In this document: one piece after another, positions 52,898 to 62,719 of the stretch
How the letters are laid out: each line of letters starts with the position of its first letter
Numbering within the stretch: position 1 is the stretch's first letter
Assembly: GCF_000147715.2 (NCBI RefSeq)
Contig: NC_017934.1
Location: 434,001-498,000 of the forward strand
Source of the DNA: Mesotoga prima MesG1.Ag.4.2
GTDB taxonomy: Bacteria; Thermotogota; Thermotogae; Petrotogales; Kosmotogaceae
Direction of reading: 5' to 3'
DNA length: 64,000 nt
The notes under the pieces: generated by a model
Seen by the model: the letters and a program-made list of their open reading frames with translations, nothing else
What the model was told of the DNA's origin: nothing
The model's database searches: none
Position numbers and translations under genes: made by a program

Positions 52898-54187
52898 TTG
52901 AAAAAACTATACCTTAGTGATCTTCATATTGGCGACGGGACGTTAAAGGATGACTTCAAATTCGATTCCGATCTTGTAGAGCTGATATTGAGCTCAAAGG
53001 AAAAAGCATTCAGAGAAATAATCATTGTTGGCGATGGACTCGAGCTTTTGACTTCAGAGTTTGTTAAGAAAAGAGGACTCTTGCCGTTCGATCAACTCAT
53101 CGATCAACTGGATGTGTCGTTAATAGATGTTATTGAGAACAGACACAGGGAGGTATTCAGAGCATTTCGGGAGTTCACCAAGAGTGGTAGACTGATATAT
53201 GTTGTTGGAAACCACGACTCATTTCTTCTTTTCAATGAAGGTCTTAGAAAGAGGCTCACTGAATTCCTGGGTGACAGTGAAAGTGTACAGATACAACCAT
53301 ACTATCTCGACAGAGAGTTCAAGACTCTTGCTTTGCACGGAAACCAGTATGACATTGTGAACAGGTTTTTCAAGGACAGGAGAAGCGGCGAGTTAATGCA
53401 GCCATTCGGTGACTACATGGCGCGCTTCATGATGAAAAATTTTGATAAATGCCTCTTGAGAAAAGAGCTTCCTGAACAGGCAGTTAGGGATTATCAGAAC
53501 ATTCATCCTACTCTCGACGTCTTTCAGTGGTTCGATTTTATTAGAAGAGTATATGATGTTGATTCAGATCTTCAGGATGAATGGGCCAGACAGTTCCTTC
53601 TGATGCTGAAAAGTGATGCGGCACAGCGTTGGATAGACGCCAGTTGGCCAATGTTGAAGGTTATTGAAGGACTATTCATCAACAAACACGGTGGAATGAA
53701 ACTCGGTAGTCTTATGGTTAGAATGGTTATGGCATTTAGAAAGCTGAAGAAGACCGATAACCTTTACAAACAGGGCAGAAGATTGCTTGGAGCCGAAGGT
53801 AAGAAGGGCTTTCGTAAAGCTATGAACAACGAATTCTTTCTGATGTACGGAGATAAAGCTCCCGCAATTGTTCCCGGTGAGCTGAAGGGCGTGATAATGG
53901 GTCATAATCACCGTCATGTCCTTAGAATGATTTCGAGCAACGGAGAAGAGAAATTTTATGCCAATACTGGGACATGGAAACCGGTTGTCGAAATGATTGA
54001 TGACGATCCAAGGAACGGTTTTGCCAGAAGAGTGGAACTGGGGTATATTACTATAGAGATTGTTTCTAACGAGTTTCTAGTTGAGTCAAAGCATATAAAG
54101 AAGCTTAGTGGCCTTCGGTTTTCTGAAGATACACTGGATAAGAAAACCGAGTGGAATTCTGTGCGCGAGATTGGAATGCGAGTCTGA
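52898..54187 (+). CDS. metallophosphoesterase
   Basis: 429 residues from the TTG at 52898, six bases after GGGAGG (an ATG at 52877 precedes the SD). Calcineurin-like motifs are KKLYLSDLHIGDG, IVGDGLELL, YVVGNHDSF, ALHGNQYD and MGHNHRHV. Much of the middle (about 150-330) is family-specific and unlike the small UDP-2,3-diacylglucosamine hydrolases. Substrate unknown. The next gene starts 13 bases on, so it forms an operon with the large fibronectin-like protein. Confidence 0.88.
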   Translation: MKKLYLSDLHIGDGTLKDDFKFDSDLVELILSSKEKAFREIIIVGDGLELLTSEFVKKRGLLPFDQLIDQLDVSLIDVIENRHREVFRAFREFTKSGRLIYVVGNHDSFLLFNEGLRKRLTEFLGDSESVQIQPYYLDREFKTLALHGNQYDIVNRFFKDRRSGELMQPFGDYMARFMMKNFDKCLLRKELPEQAVRDYQNIHPTLDVFQWFDFIRRVYDVDSDLQDEWARQFLLMLKSDAAQRWIDASWPMLKVIEGLFINKHGGMKLGSLMVRMVMAFRKLKKTDNLYKQGRRLLGAEGKKGFRKAMNNEFFLMYGDKAPAIVPGELKGVIMGHNHRHVLRMISSNGEEKFYANTGTWKPVVEMIDDDPRNGFARRVELGYITIEIVSNEFLVESKHIKKLSGLRFSEDTLDKKTEWNSVREIGMRV

Positions 54188-54200
54188 GGAGGGATGTAAA

Positions 54201-57200
54201 TTGCACTATTATAGAGGTTCTTCGATAGTGCCGATAATAATCACCTTGCTCTTAGTAATTGTTGCGGCCGTAGTAGCGGCCTTTTTCCTCTGGCCCGTTC
54301 CAGAACCGAAAATACTTATCTCGAATGTCTCACCAATTCCGAAAAATGCAGAGAGAATCCAGTATGCTGAAAAGGTAGAATTAAGGTGGGAAGCTGTATA
54401 TGAACGTCCCAGGCACGGCCTCTTAGCAGAAGTCTTTGCTGGCAAGGACCGAAACAGTTTGACCAGATTGGCACTTGACCTTCAGGGTGATCTGACCTCC
54501 CCTACCGAAGGAATATTTTCCTTTTCTCACGAGTTTGAGGTTGATCCTCACTCTCAGTACTGGTGGAAAGTAAGGGTTTACACAGAAGGTGGAAAATCCG
54601 CAGAAAGTGAAATCTGGACATTCGTACTCATGAATACTTATCCTAGAAGGCCAGAGGTAGTTCCACCAGGCAGCAACCTGGGAAACGTCCCTCTAAAAGA
54701 TCTGACACTTAACTGGAGTTCCAATGATCCTGATGGAGATGAGTTAGTATACGACGTGTATTTTGGTAGAGAGCCAAGATTAGATGAGAAGGACATTCTC
54801 ATTAGAGGAACGAACGAAACAATGGTTGACGTTTCGTTACTTAAGAGACTTGATTACTCGACGAAGTACTACTGGAAAGTCGTTGCGAAGGACTCGTATG
54901 GAGGCGAATCTACTTCTTATACTGAGAGCTTCACAACTCAGATGAGGGTTGATCTTCCTGCAGTTACGCCGGAAAATCCAAGAAGCGGAGCTAGCGATTT
55001 TGATGCGGGAAGAGGATTTCTTTCGTGGAAGACTTCTTTGCCTCTCGAATACTATCTTGACGAGCTAGATTTTGATGTCTACCTTTCCGAGGGGCAGTCA
55101 AGATATTCACTAATTGGAACAACAAATTCAACCGAGATTGCTGTTCCTTCTCTCAAAGGCCATACAACTTATAGTTGGTATGTCGTTGTTAGAGATGCAT
55201 CTGGAAAAGAAAAGAAGAGCGAAGAGTGGATCTTCCGGACTTCTAACAGAGCACCCATAATCGAGATGGAGTATCCGAATATTTCTCCAGGGCAGGATTC
55301 TGTGCCGGTAAAATGGGAAGTAGTAGACCCCGATGGAGATAGTGTTACAAGCGAAGTATTCTTTGGACCGGATGGTGATGAGCCTGCCAGAATCGCTTCA
55401 GGTAGAATGACATCGATTTTTCTCTCAGCACTTGATGAAGAAACGAACTACACACTCTCTATAAGAGCTAGCGATGGTCAAGGAGGAGAAACCATAAGAG
55501 ATATTTCTATTACCCCGGGTAATAGGCCTCCCTCGATCTATCTTTCTCGGCCGGTGTCGACGGAGTTTGTCGAACCCTCGGTTGTATCATTCAACTGGTT
55601 TGGAGAAGACCCCGATGGTGATTCTCTTAACTACATGCTCCATTTGAAATCGAAGAATGACTCAAGAATCCTAGGTCCAATCGAATCTCAAGAATATATT
55701 GTGAGAGACCTGGAAGAAAACGAGAATTACAGCTGGTTTATTACGGTAGAAGACTCTAGAGGTGCCTTCGCTAGAAGTGAAGACGCTGTTTTCACTACAG
55801 GGCAGAAGGCTCTGGAAGTAGCTGTCCCGTTGACGCCTCAGCCTGGTGAAGTTGAAGTAAGCTTATCTGACACTACTTTTAGCTGGGAAATCGATGATGA
55901 GAGCGAAGATCTTTCTTATAGATTCGTTCTTGGAAATGACGACAGGTTGAATGACATAATCTTTGAAAACGAAACGAAGGAAACTTCGATTGAATTGACC
56001 TTGGACCTATTTAGTAACAGGAAGTACTTTTGGAGAGTCGATGTTATCAAGAACGGTTCTGAAACTGAGGGAGAAGTCTGGAGCTTCACCAGCGAAAATC
56101 TACCTCCGGCGTTACCAGAGCTCAGATTCCCTGTGGATGGAGCTTCGGAAGTATCGACCAATGATTTGACTCTAAGTTGGGTTTCCAGTGATCCCGATGG
56201 AGAAATTGTGTCGACAAAGGTACATCTGCGAGATTCTGCTGGAAATGAAGAGGAGTACGAAGCTCTCGGGAATTCACTGACTATCGAAGAGCTTGATCCC
56301 GGTCACCGTTACGAATGGGCCGTAAAGGTTACCGATGACGGGGGAAAAAGTTCTGTCAGCAAATACGCATCCTTTGTTACTGGAAACCAAAGGCCGGTTA
56401 TAACTTTAACTCATCCTCCTAGAATGTTCCTGGAGGGGGCAACGACTCCTCTTGTTGTTGAATGGGAGCTGGACGATCCTGAAGGAGAAGACCTTGAGGT
56501 GGGAGTATATGTTAACCTTGCCGAAGAGTCGTTAGGGCGGCCAGTAGCTATCGGAGATAACCTTGAGAGATATGTCATAACCAACCTCATTTCCGGCAGA
56601 GATTACTTGTTGACAATCGTGGCAGAGGACCCCGGAGGTGAAATAGGGACTCTCGAAATACCTATAAAAAGCCATGTTTCGGGACTAGACTACATCTATC
56701 CTTCCGGTGGAGTATTCGAGAACGGCAGAGAGTTCTCTTGGTCTTATTCACAACAGAATTCTGGATACGTCTTCCGACTTTATGATTCAGATCATAACCC
56801 CATTGTCAGAAGAGTTATTCAGGACAACACATACAGACCCGAACTATCTTTTGAGGACGGTAGGCAGTACTTCTGGGCTGTATCTGTTTTGAGGGACAAT
56901 GTAGAGTATGCAGGTGAACCGGTCAGTTTCATTTCTGGACAGTCGTTTGGAGTGTTGCTTGAAGCGCCTAGGAACGGAGAAAAGGTGCCGGCTTCGGGAG
57001 TAACATTGAAATGGGTTTTAGACGGTGATACAGAAGCGATAAGGCAGAAGGAAGTCTATTTTGGAGAACTGGGTAGCCTTTCACGTTACACTGTTTCGAG
57101 CAACAGTTATCAGACAGGAAGGCTTCTTGCGGGACGAACATATGAATGGTTCGTTCAGTTGACAGACAATAGTGGAGCCACAATAAGAAGCGAGACCTTC

Positions 57201-58658
57201 CGATTCTCGGTTGAAAACAGGCCTCCAGAACTTTCTTTAATCAGTCCCGTTAATGGAAGGGCGGTTGGTGAAACGTATGTTGATTTAACATGGTCAGGCT
57301 ATGATCCTGACGGAGATCATCTGAGATACTCGGTGTATTTTGGAACCGACGAGGATCTAGAGCTTTACAGAGATTCCATGCAGTCAAATCAGATTAGAAT
57401 ATCCGGCCTTTTGATGAACAAGACATATAGCTGGTACATTACAGCTTCAGACGGTCAAAATGTTGTTAAATCCGAAACGAGAACATTCAATGTTACTGCA
57501 TCAGAATTCAAGATTGACATCCTGTCCCCGGTAGTGGATTCGGAAGTAGATCTTACCCCCGTTTTCTCCTGGCAATCTTCTGAAGTGGGAAGTGGGGAGT
57601 TCAGAGTGTTTATTGGTGAGTCAGAGTCGGAAATGTCACTGATCGGTATAACTGATGCCACTTCTATGCGATTGCAGAATCGATTGGATAACGGCAAGAC
57701 CTACTATTGGTCAGTTGAGCTCTGGCAGGAAGGAAAGATGATATCCTCAACCGGTCCAAATAGATTCAAGACAATGTCGTCCGATAAACCTACTGCTTCT
57801 GAGAGTGCCGATATGTTAGCTTTCTACTTCAACGACGTTTTGAATATAGTTTCACTGAGCAGCGCTGGCCTGGAAATCGTTGAGATCCCTTATCAGTATG
57901 ATGGAAAGAACTCCGCAATTCTAAACGGTGATCTACTTTATGTGATAGACAAAAGTGGAAAACTGTCCACAATCAACTACCGGACCGGTGAGGCCGAAGT
58001 TATCGACACTCTAGTTACTAACACGGTTCCAGAGAAGTTGATTATGGAGGGCGGATATCTCTGGATTCTAGACACCAAGAGTGCAGGAATGGTCATTAGA
58101 GTAGTTCTCAGCGAAAGTGGCATTCCCGAAAGAATGGAAACTGTTTACAGGGACTGGACGACACCGGTTGATTTATTCGTCACGCAAGATCTCTCGAGAA
58201 TTTATCTGGCAGATGCTTTGTCGGGAATAAAAATCCTCGAGAGAGGAGGGGAAACTTACAACGATCGTTCTTCAAGTTTTGAAGTTCCCTTGGATGGTTA
58301 TTCCAGAGCAGTTGCTGAAAGTAACGGTGTTGTTTATTCTGGAGAGGCAGGAATAGACGGTGGTTTGAAGGTCATTGATATAGCAAGATCGAGAAAGGCT
58401 AATGTAGGAAGGTACTACATTGTTCTTGAAATAGAGGTGTCGGGCAGTGTTCTTTACGCGTCTACCGATAAGGGAGTGTCGATTGTAGACATTAGTACTC
58501 CAGATTCTCCTGTAATTCTTCGGGATTTGGAGCTCACCCAGGTCGATGAGATTTCAGTTGAGGGGAGCCTTTTGATAGTTAGATCGGGAAACAGCATGTT
58601 AGTTTATGATGTAGAGAAACCTAATGATCCAGTCTTGCTCGAGAGCAGAAAGGAATAG
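54201..58658 (+). CDS. giant membrane-anchored protein with about twelve fibronectin-like modules and a C-terminal propeller-like domain
   Basis: 1485 residues from the TTG at 54201 (GAGGAGGG seven bases upstream). A single membrane segment (about 8-30) follows the short N-terminus. Then come about twelve modules, each with a DPDGD-type turn (or equivalent) and a terminal Y-x-W-x-V strand (YYWKVVAKD, YSWYVVVRD, YSWFITVED and similar), as in fibronectin type III-like surface repeats. The C-terminal 300 residues lose this pattern and resemble a beta-propeller, with LVIVD-type repeats (VSIVDISTPDSPVIL and similar). It probably reaches far into the periplasm or the toga. It is co-transcribed with the metallophosphoesterase. 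Function unknown. Confidence 0.85.
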   Translation: MHYYRGSSIVPIIITLLLVIVAAVVAAFFLWPVPEPKILISNVSPIPKNAERIQYAEKVELRWEAVYERPRHGLLAEVFAGKDRNSLTRLALDLQGDLTSPTEGIFSFSHEFEVDPHSQYWWKVRVYTEGGKSAESEIWTFVLMNTYPRRPEVVPPGSNLGNVPLKDLTLNWSSNDPDGDELVYDVYFGREPRLDEKDILIRGTNETMVDVSLLKRLDYSTKYYWKVVAKDSYGGESTSYTESFTTQMRVDLPAVTPENPRSGASDFDAGRGFLSWKTSLPLEYYLDELDFDVYLSEGQSRYSLIGTTNSTEIAVPSLKGHTTYSWYVVVRDASGKEKKSEEWIFRTSNRAPIIEMEYPNISPGQDSVPVKWEVVDPDGDSVTSEVFFGPDGDEPARIASGRMTSIFLSALDEETNYTLSIRASDGQGGETIRDISITPGNRPPSIYLSRPVSTEFVEPSVVSFNWFGEDPDGDSLNYMLHLKSKNDSRILGPIESQEYIVRDLEENENYSWFITVEDSRGAFARSEDAVFTTGQKALEVAVPLTPQPGEVEVSLSDTTFSWEIDDESEDLSYRFVLGNDDRLNDIIFENETKETSIELTLDLFSNRKYFWRVDVIKNGSETEGEVWSFTSENLPPALPELRFPVDGASEVSTNDLTLSWVSSDPDGEIVSTKVHLRDSAGNEEEYEALGNSLTIEELDPGHRYEWAVKVTDDGGKSSVSKYASFVTGNQRPVITLTHPPRMFLEGATTPLVVEWELDDPEGEDLEVGVYVNLAEESLGRPVAIGDNLERYVITNLISGRDYLLTIVAEDPGGEIGTLEIPIKSHVSGLDYIYPSGGVFENGREFSWSYSQQNSGYVFRLYDSDHNPIVRRVIQDNTYRPELSFEDGRQYFWAVSVLRDNVEYAGEPVSFISGQSFGVLLEAPRNGEKVPASGVTLKWVLDGDTEAIRQKEVYFGELGSLSRYTVSSNSYQTGRLLAGRTYEWFVQLTDNSGATIRSETFRFSVENRPPELSLISPVNGRAVGETYVDLTWSGYDPDGDHLRYSVYFGTDEDLELYRDSMQSNQIRISGLLMNKTYSWYITASDGQNVVKSETRTFNVTASEFKIDILSPVVDSEVDLTPVFSWQSSEVGSGEFRVFIGESESEMSLIGITDATSMRLQNRLDNGKTYYWSVELWQEGKMISSTGPNRFKTMSSDKPTASESADMLAFYFNDVLNIVSLSSAGLEIVEIPYQYDGKNSAILNGDLLYVIDKSGKLSTINYRTGEAEVIDTLVTNTVPEKLIMEGGYLWILDTKSAGMVIRVVLSESGIPERMETVYRDWTTPVDLFVTQDLSRIYLADALSGIKILERGGETYNDRSSSFEVPLDGYSRAVAESNGVVYSGEAGIDGGLKVIDIARSRKANVGRYYIVLEIEVSGSVLYASTDKGVSIVDISTPDSPVILRDLELTQVDEISVEGSLLIVRSGNSMLVYDVEKPNDPVLLESRKE

Positions 58659-58681
58659 AATTCCATTTTGGAGGTGTTAGC

Positions 58682-60178
58682 GTGAAGAAATTACTCTTGG
58701 CAGTATTAGTTACATTTCTTTCAGTAGCAGTGTTTGGCGTAAGTGACAGCGTACTGGTTATGGCAATTGAAACTGAGCCGGTAGGATTCGATCCGACGCT
58801 GGTTACCGCATTTGCATCTCACAGAGTTCTTGAGAACGTTTACGATGGTCTTCTGAAGTATGATGAAAATATGAATCTCGTTCCTAATCTAGCCGAAGAT
58901 TTCGAAGTGGTGGATCCCTACACAATAGTGTTCAAAATACGAGAAGGCGTAAAATTCCACAATGGCGAGACTTTGACTGTTGAGGATGTTCTCTTTACTT
59001 TTGAAAGAATAAGGGATCCCGAAGTAAAGGCTCCAGCAGCCAGTTATTACGGCGAGGTAGAAACAATAAGATCTTTAGACGGAAACAAGGTTGAGTTCAA
59101 GCTGAAAATCCCGATGGCTTCTTCGCTTCTTCCCAATTTTGCGGGAGTTAACAGCGCTATACTTTCCAAGAGTTTTGTCGAGTCAGGCGCAAATCTTCAG
59201 CTAGAGACAAATGGTACGGGGCCTTTCTACATTGCTGAGTTTGTCGCAGGCAACTACATAAGGCTGAGAAAGAATGCAGACTATTTTGTTGCCGGGCTTC
59301 CTTATCTCGATGAAATAAAAATGATGATAATGCCCGAAGAGGTAACAAGAGTTTCCGCTTTAAGAAATGGGGACGTCGATATTGCAAAGATCAGCGAGCC
59401 ACTAAGTCTTAACCAGTTAGCCTCAGACAAGTTCGTAATTTACAGGACGCCAGTGCTAAGCTATTATTTGCTCGGTTTCAACACGACAAGAGGACCTCTA
59501 AGCAAACCGGAAGTTAGAAACGCCCTCAGTTACGCCGTTAGCAGGGAAATGATAGTGAAGGCTGTGGCCTTTGACGAGGCAACAGTTACGGGTCCGTTGA
59601 ACCCCGAGCTGGATTTCTGGGCTTTGCAACCCAATCAGTTCGAGGAGTATAGTTACAATCCTTCAAAGGCGAAGCAGCTACTTGCAGAAGCCGGTTATCC
59701 AAATGGCTTCGAATTTGAGATAGTTGCTGCGCAGAGATACAATTTCGATAAGGTTGCACAAGTAATCCAGGCTCAGCTGGCAGAAATCGGTGTCATTGCA
59801 AAGATAAACTTGGTTGAGTGGGGAATTTTCATCAGCAAGTGGAGAGAGAGTGATTTCGATTCTTTCATTTCTATGAATAGCGGATCGATAGATCCAGACA
59901 TCCAGTTCAACAGGACTTTCCGAACTGGAGGATCGACTAATGTCTTTCTCTATAGTAACCCTGAGGTCGATGATCTACTTGATAGGGGTAGAAGCGAGTC
60001 CGATATGAACGCCAGAAAACTGATCTATGAAGAAGTCCAGAGAAAACTCGTGGAAGAATCACCAATACTTTTTCTCTATTCGCCAAACACGTTATTTGCC
60101 TCTAATAATTCCGTTAAGGGATTTAGATCATTGGCGAATGAAAGCCTTGTGTTTTTGAGAGAAACAAGCAAAGATTAG
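58682..60178 (+). CDS. peptide/nickel-type ABC substrate-binding protein (family 5)
   Basis: 498 residues, signal peptide MKKLLLAVLVTFLSVAVFG. DSVLVMAIETEPVGFDPTL, GVKFHNGETLTVEDVLFTFE and VRNALSYAVSREMI are typical of the family. The GTG start has GGAGGTG ahead. It leads an operon with two permeases. The ligand could be a peptide or, as often in Thermotogota, an oligosaccharide. Confidence 0.93.
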   Translation: MKKLLLAVLVTFLSVAVFGVSDSVLVMAIETEPVGFDPTLVTAFASHRVLENVYDGLLKYDENMNLVPNLAEDFEVVDPYTIVFKIREGVKFHNGETLTVEDVLFTFERIRDPEVKAPAASYYGEVETIRSLDGNKVEFKLKIPMASSLLPNFAGVNSAILSKSFVESGANLQLETNGTGPFYIAEFVAGNYIRLRKNADYFVAGLPYLDEIKMMIMPEEVTRVSALRNGDVDIAKISEPLSLNQLASDKFVIYRTPVLSYYLLGFNTTRGPLSKPEVRNALSYAVSREMIVKAVAFDEATVTGPLNPELDFWALQPNQFEEYSYNPSKAKQLLAEAGYPNGFEFEIVAAQRYNFDKVAQVIQAQLAEIGVIAKINLVEWGIFISKWRESDFDSFISMNSGSIDPDIQFNRTFRTGGSTNVFLYSNPEVDDLLDRGRSESDMNARKLIYEEVQRKLVEESPILFLYSPNTLFASNNSVKGFRSLANESLVFLRETSKD

Positions 60179-60192
60179 TTTCAGAGTAGAAT

Positions 60193-61146
60193 ATGGAGTT
60201 CGGTTACGTAATCAGGAGGCTGCTATCTGCAGTTCCCACAGTTCTTTTAGTCACGTTCATGGTGTTCATTGCGATTCACATAGTTCCTGGCGATGTGATA
60301 GATATAATGCTGGGAACCCAGAATTATCTGACTGAAAGTCAGATAGAGGATCTGTATTCCGAATATGGGCTTGACAAGCCCCTGATTGTTCAGTATGGAA
60401 TATGGGTTAAGAATCTGCTTTCATTCAACCTGGGCACTTCACTAAGAACGGGCCGACCCGTAACCGAACTGATAAAGGAAAGATTCCCGGTTACTCTTGA
60501 ACTGGCCGCTTTCTCATTAGGATTTGCACTTTTATTTGGAATCCCCATGGGAATAATCTCTGCAATAAAGAGAAATGGTTTTCTCGATAACTTTGTGAGA
60601 GTGATCGGTCTAATTGGTCTTTCGTCCCCATCCTTCTGGGTGGGGGCGATCTTAATTGTGCTGGTTTCTGGTGCCTTCGATAATTTCAACCTATTTGGAT
60701 ATGTGAGTCCGGTAGTCGATCCGTTTTCTAATCTACAGGTGATGTTTCTTCCTTCACTTACAATGGGCTTGATGGTAGCAGCGCAGATTTTGAGAATTAC
60801 CAGAACATCGATGCTGGATGTACTAAATCAAGATTACGTTAGAACTGCCAGAGCAAAAGGAGTGAGTGCCCGAAATGTAATTCTCAAGCATTCTTTGAGA
60901 AATGCTCTAATTCCTGTTGTAACGCTCTCGGGTATTCAGCTAGGCTATCTGCTTGGTGGAACCATAGTAATAGAGAATATGTTTGCCCTTCCCGGAATGG
61001 GAAGACTTCTTCTTCAGGTTGTCAATGAAAGAGATTATCCCGTTGTTCAGGGAATTGTTCTTTTTATCGGGATAATAATAGTAATGTTGAATATCTTGGT
61101 TGACGTTATATATACACTAATTGATCCTCGTGTCGAGCTACGTTAG
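60193..61146 (+). CDS. ABC permease, DppB/OppB type
   Basis: 317 residues with six membrane segments. VIRRLLSAVPTVLLVTFMVF is the standard N-terminus and YVRTARAKGVSARNVILKH the EAA-type loop. It follows the binding protein by 14 bases. Confidence 0.93.
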   Translation: MEFGYVIRRLLSAVPTVLLVTFMVFIAIHIVPGDVIDIMLGTQNYLTESQIEDLYSEYGLDKPLIVQYGIWVKNLLSFNLGTSLRTGRPVTELIKERFPVTLELAAFSLGFALLFGIPMGIISAIKRNGFLDNFVRVIGLIGLSSPSFWVGAILIVLVSGAFDNFNLFGYVSPVVDPFSNLQVMFLPSLTMGLMVAAQILRITRTSMLDVLNQDYVRTARAKGVSARNVILKHSLRNALIPVVTLSGIQLGYLLGGTIVIENMFALPGMGRLLLQVVNERDYPVVQGIVLFIGIIIVMLNILVDVIYTLIDPRVELR

Positions 61147-61157
61147 GGTGAGCGACT

Positions 61158-61988
61158 ATGCTTAGAGTAATGCGGAGACTTGTGAGTAATCCGATCTACA
61201 CGATTAGCATGATCATGATCTTTGTCATTGTTCTGATCACACTATTCCCTGGTTTATTTGCACCATATGACCCGTACAAGATGAATATGGATGCCTTTAT
61301 GAGCAGGCCTTCTATAGATCATTTGTTTGGTGGAGACCAGTTCGGAAGAGACGTATTCTCAAGGTCGATGTATGGAATACAGAAAAGCGTAATAATCGCT
61401 TCCAGTGCGATTGCTATTTCGGCGATAATCGGTACTATGTTGGGGCTGTTGTCGGGCTATATTGGCGGACTGACCGACCTGATAATCATGAGGATTATGG
61501 ATAGTTTCTTCGCTTTCCCATCGCTTATTTTGGCACTATTCATAATTGCTCTTTTCGGTTCAAGCATGTCCAACCTAATCTTTGCAATCGGCCTTGTCTA
61601 TGTGCCGATATTTGCAAGGACCGTAAGGGGAGCAACGCTTTCTCTAAAGGATACTCTTTTTGTGAAGGCTTCTAAGGCGCTTGGAAAAAAGAATATCTCT
61701 ATAATGCTTAAAGACATTCTTCCAAACATCTCTTCGATCCTGATTGTAACCTTCACCACAAATGTTTCAACAGCGCTTCTAACCGAGGCTTCCCTTGGTT
61801 TTCTCGGTCTAGGAGTTCCTCCTCCAGAGCCTACTCTAGGAGGAATGGTTGGCCAGGGAACCTCCTATTTGTTGAGCGCACCATGGATAGTCCTGTTTCC
61901 TGGAATGATGATAGCTATAATCGTTTTGAGTCTCAACATCCTGGGGGATGGGCTGAGAGATGTGCTCGATCCTAGAATAAACAGATAA
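61158..61988 (+). CDS. ABC permease, DppC/OppC type
   Basis: 276 residues. The N-terminal anchor, FGGDQFGRDVFSRSMYG, and FVKASKALGKKNISIMLKDI (EAA-type loop) are characteristic, with LGFLGLGVPPPEPTLGGM towards the end. No ATPase (DppD/DppF) follows; the next gene is on the other strand and begins right at its stop. Confidence 0.93.
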   Translation: MLRVMRRLVSNPIYTISMIMIFVIVLITLFPGLFAPYDPYKMNMDAFMSRPSIDHLFGGDQFGRDVFSRSMYGIQKSVIIASSAIAISAIIGTMLGLLSGYIGGLTDLIIMRIMDSFFAFPSLILALFIIALFGSSMSNLIFAIGLVYVPIFARTVRGATLSLKDTLFVKASKALGKKNISIMLKDILPNISSILIVTFTTNVSTALLTEASLGFLGLGVPPPEPTLGGMVGQGTSYLLSAPWIVLFPGMMIAIIVLSLNILGDGLRDVLDPRINR

Positions 61989-62531
61989 TCACCATCTATA
62001 GGTCCACAAGGCCGTGGAACTAGTGGAAACCCCATCAACATGGTTCTTCAACATTTCGATTTCCTCAACGCTGTCTATAAGACCTGCAGCAACTATGGTA
62101 GTCTCAGGTGCATGAACTCTGATTTTTGGGGCTACCTTCGCTGCGACTATTCCGGGCAGTATCTCAATGTTTCTCACTCCATTGGATACGATCGTTTGAA
62201 TTCCCTTTTCAACGGCCCTCGAGTCAAGTACGAAAAACCTCAAAAGGCTCTGATGCATCCCGGCATTTACTGCTTGTTTGAATATTCTAAGCTTAGCAGT
62301 GATTATTCCATCGACTCCGCTCTTCTTAAGATAAAGAACGCTATCCTCGTCGCCAGAAAGCCCAGAAACAAAATCAATATCCACGAAGACCTTCTTTCCA
62401 GCAGCTTTGAATCGATCGATCCTCTCCTGTATTTCAAAGAGCCCACCATTTAGGAAGAAAACCGTTTCCGGAACAACTGATTCTGGTCTCTCTTTTCTGT
62501 TCCATAAAGCCGCAATAATTCCTTTTAGCAT
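61989..62531 (-). CDS. glpP: glycerol-3-phosphate-responsive antiterminator GlpP
   Basis: 180 residues, the right size for GlpP. It is a TIM-barrel RNA-binding protein: KKVFVDIDFVSGLSGDEDSVLYLKKSGVDGIIT, and NIEILPGIVAAKVAPKI are family blocks. It binds glycerol-3-phosphate and promotes read-through of a leader terminator. The divergent gene at 62720 has exactly such a leader. The ATG at 62531 has AGGAGGGG ahead. Its stop touches that of the convergent permease gene. Confidence 0.92.
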   Translation of the reverse strand: MLKGIIAALWNRKERPESVVPETVFFLNGGLFEIQERIDRFKAAGKKVFVDIDFVSGLSGDEDSVLYLKKSGVDGIITAKLRIFKQAVNAGMHQSLLRFFVLDSRAVEKGIQTIVSNGVRNIEILPGIVAAKVAPKIRVHAPETTIVAAGLIDSVEEIEMLKNHVDGVSTSSTALWTYRW

Positions 62532-62635
62532 AAAACCCCTCCTAAGTAGAATAATACACTAAGCGCTGATTTCGAAAGAAGGAACCCTCCTGTTCTCTGA
62601 AGGGTCACTTTTTTTCCGGCTGAGTGTATGGAATA

Positions 62636-62658
62636 TGATATAATTCTTTACACGTGGT
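62636..62658 (+). promoter_or_regulatory. extended -10 promoter and antiterminator arm of the 62720 gene
   Basis: TGATATAAT (62636-62644) is an extended -10. CGTGGT at 62653-62658 can pair with ACCACG at 62674-62679, competing with the terminator stem. This is the arrangement expected for GlpP control. Confidence 0.7.
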
Positions 62659-62672
62659 AGAGTTTATGAGAG

Positions 62673-62710
62673 AACCACGCCATTTTTGTATGGCGTGGTT
62701 TTCTTTTTGG
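62673..62710 (+). terminator. leader terminator of the glycerol-3-phosphate oxidoreductase gene
   Basis: AACCACGCCAT / ATGGCGTGGTT is a perfect 11-base stem with a six-base loop, followed by TTCTTTTT and then the GGAGGTG SD. GlpP would prevent termination when glycerol-3-phosphate is available. Confidence 0.88.
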
Positions 62711-62719
62711 AGGTGCTGG

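Noticed and set aside
62584-62615. ACCCT/AGGGT hairpin followed by a T-run as a terminator
   Set aside because: Only five base pairs, a long loop and no plus-strand gene upstream to terminate.
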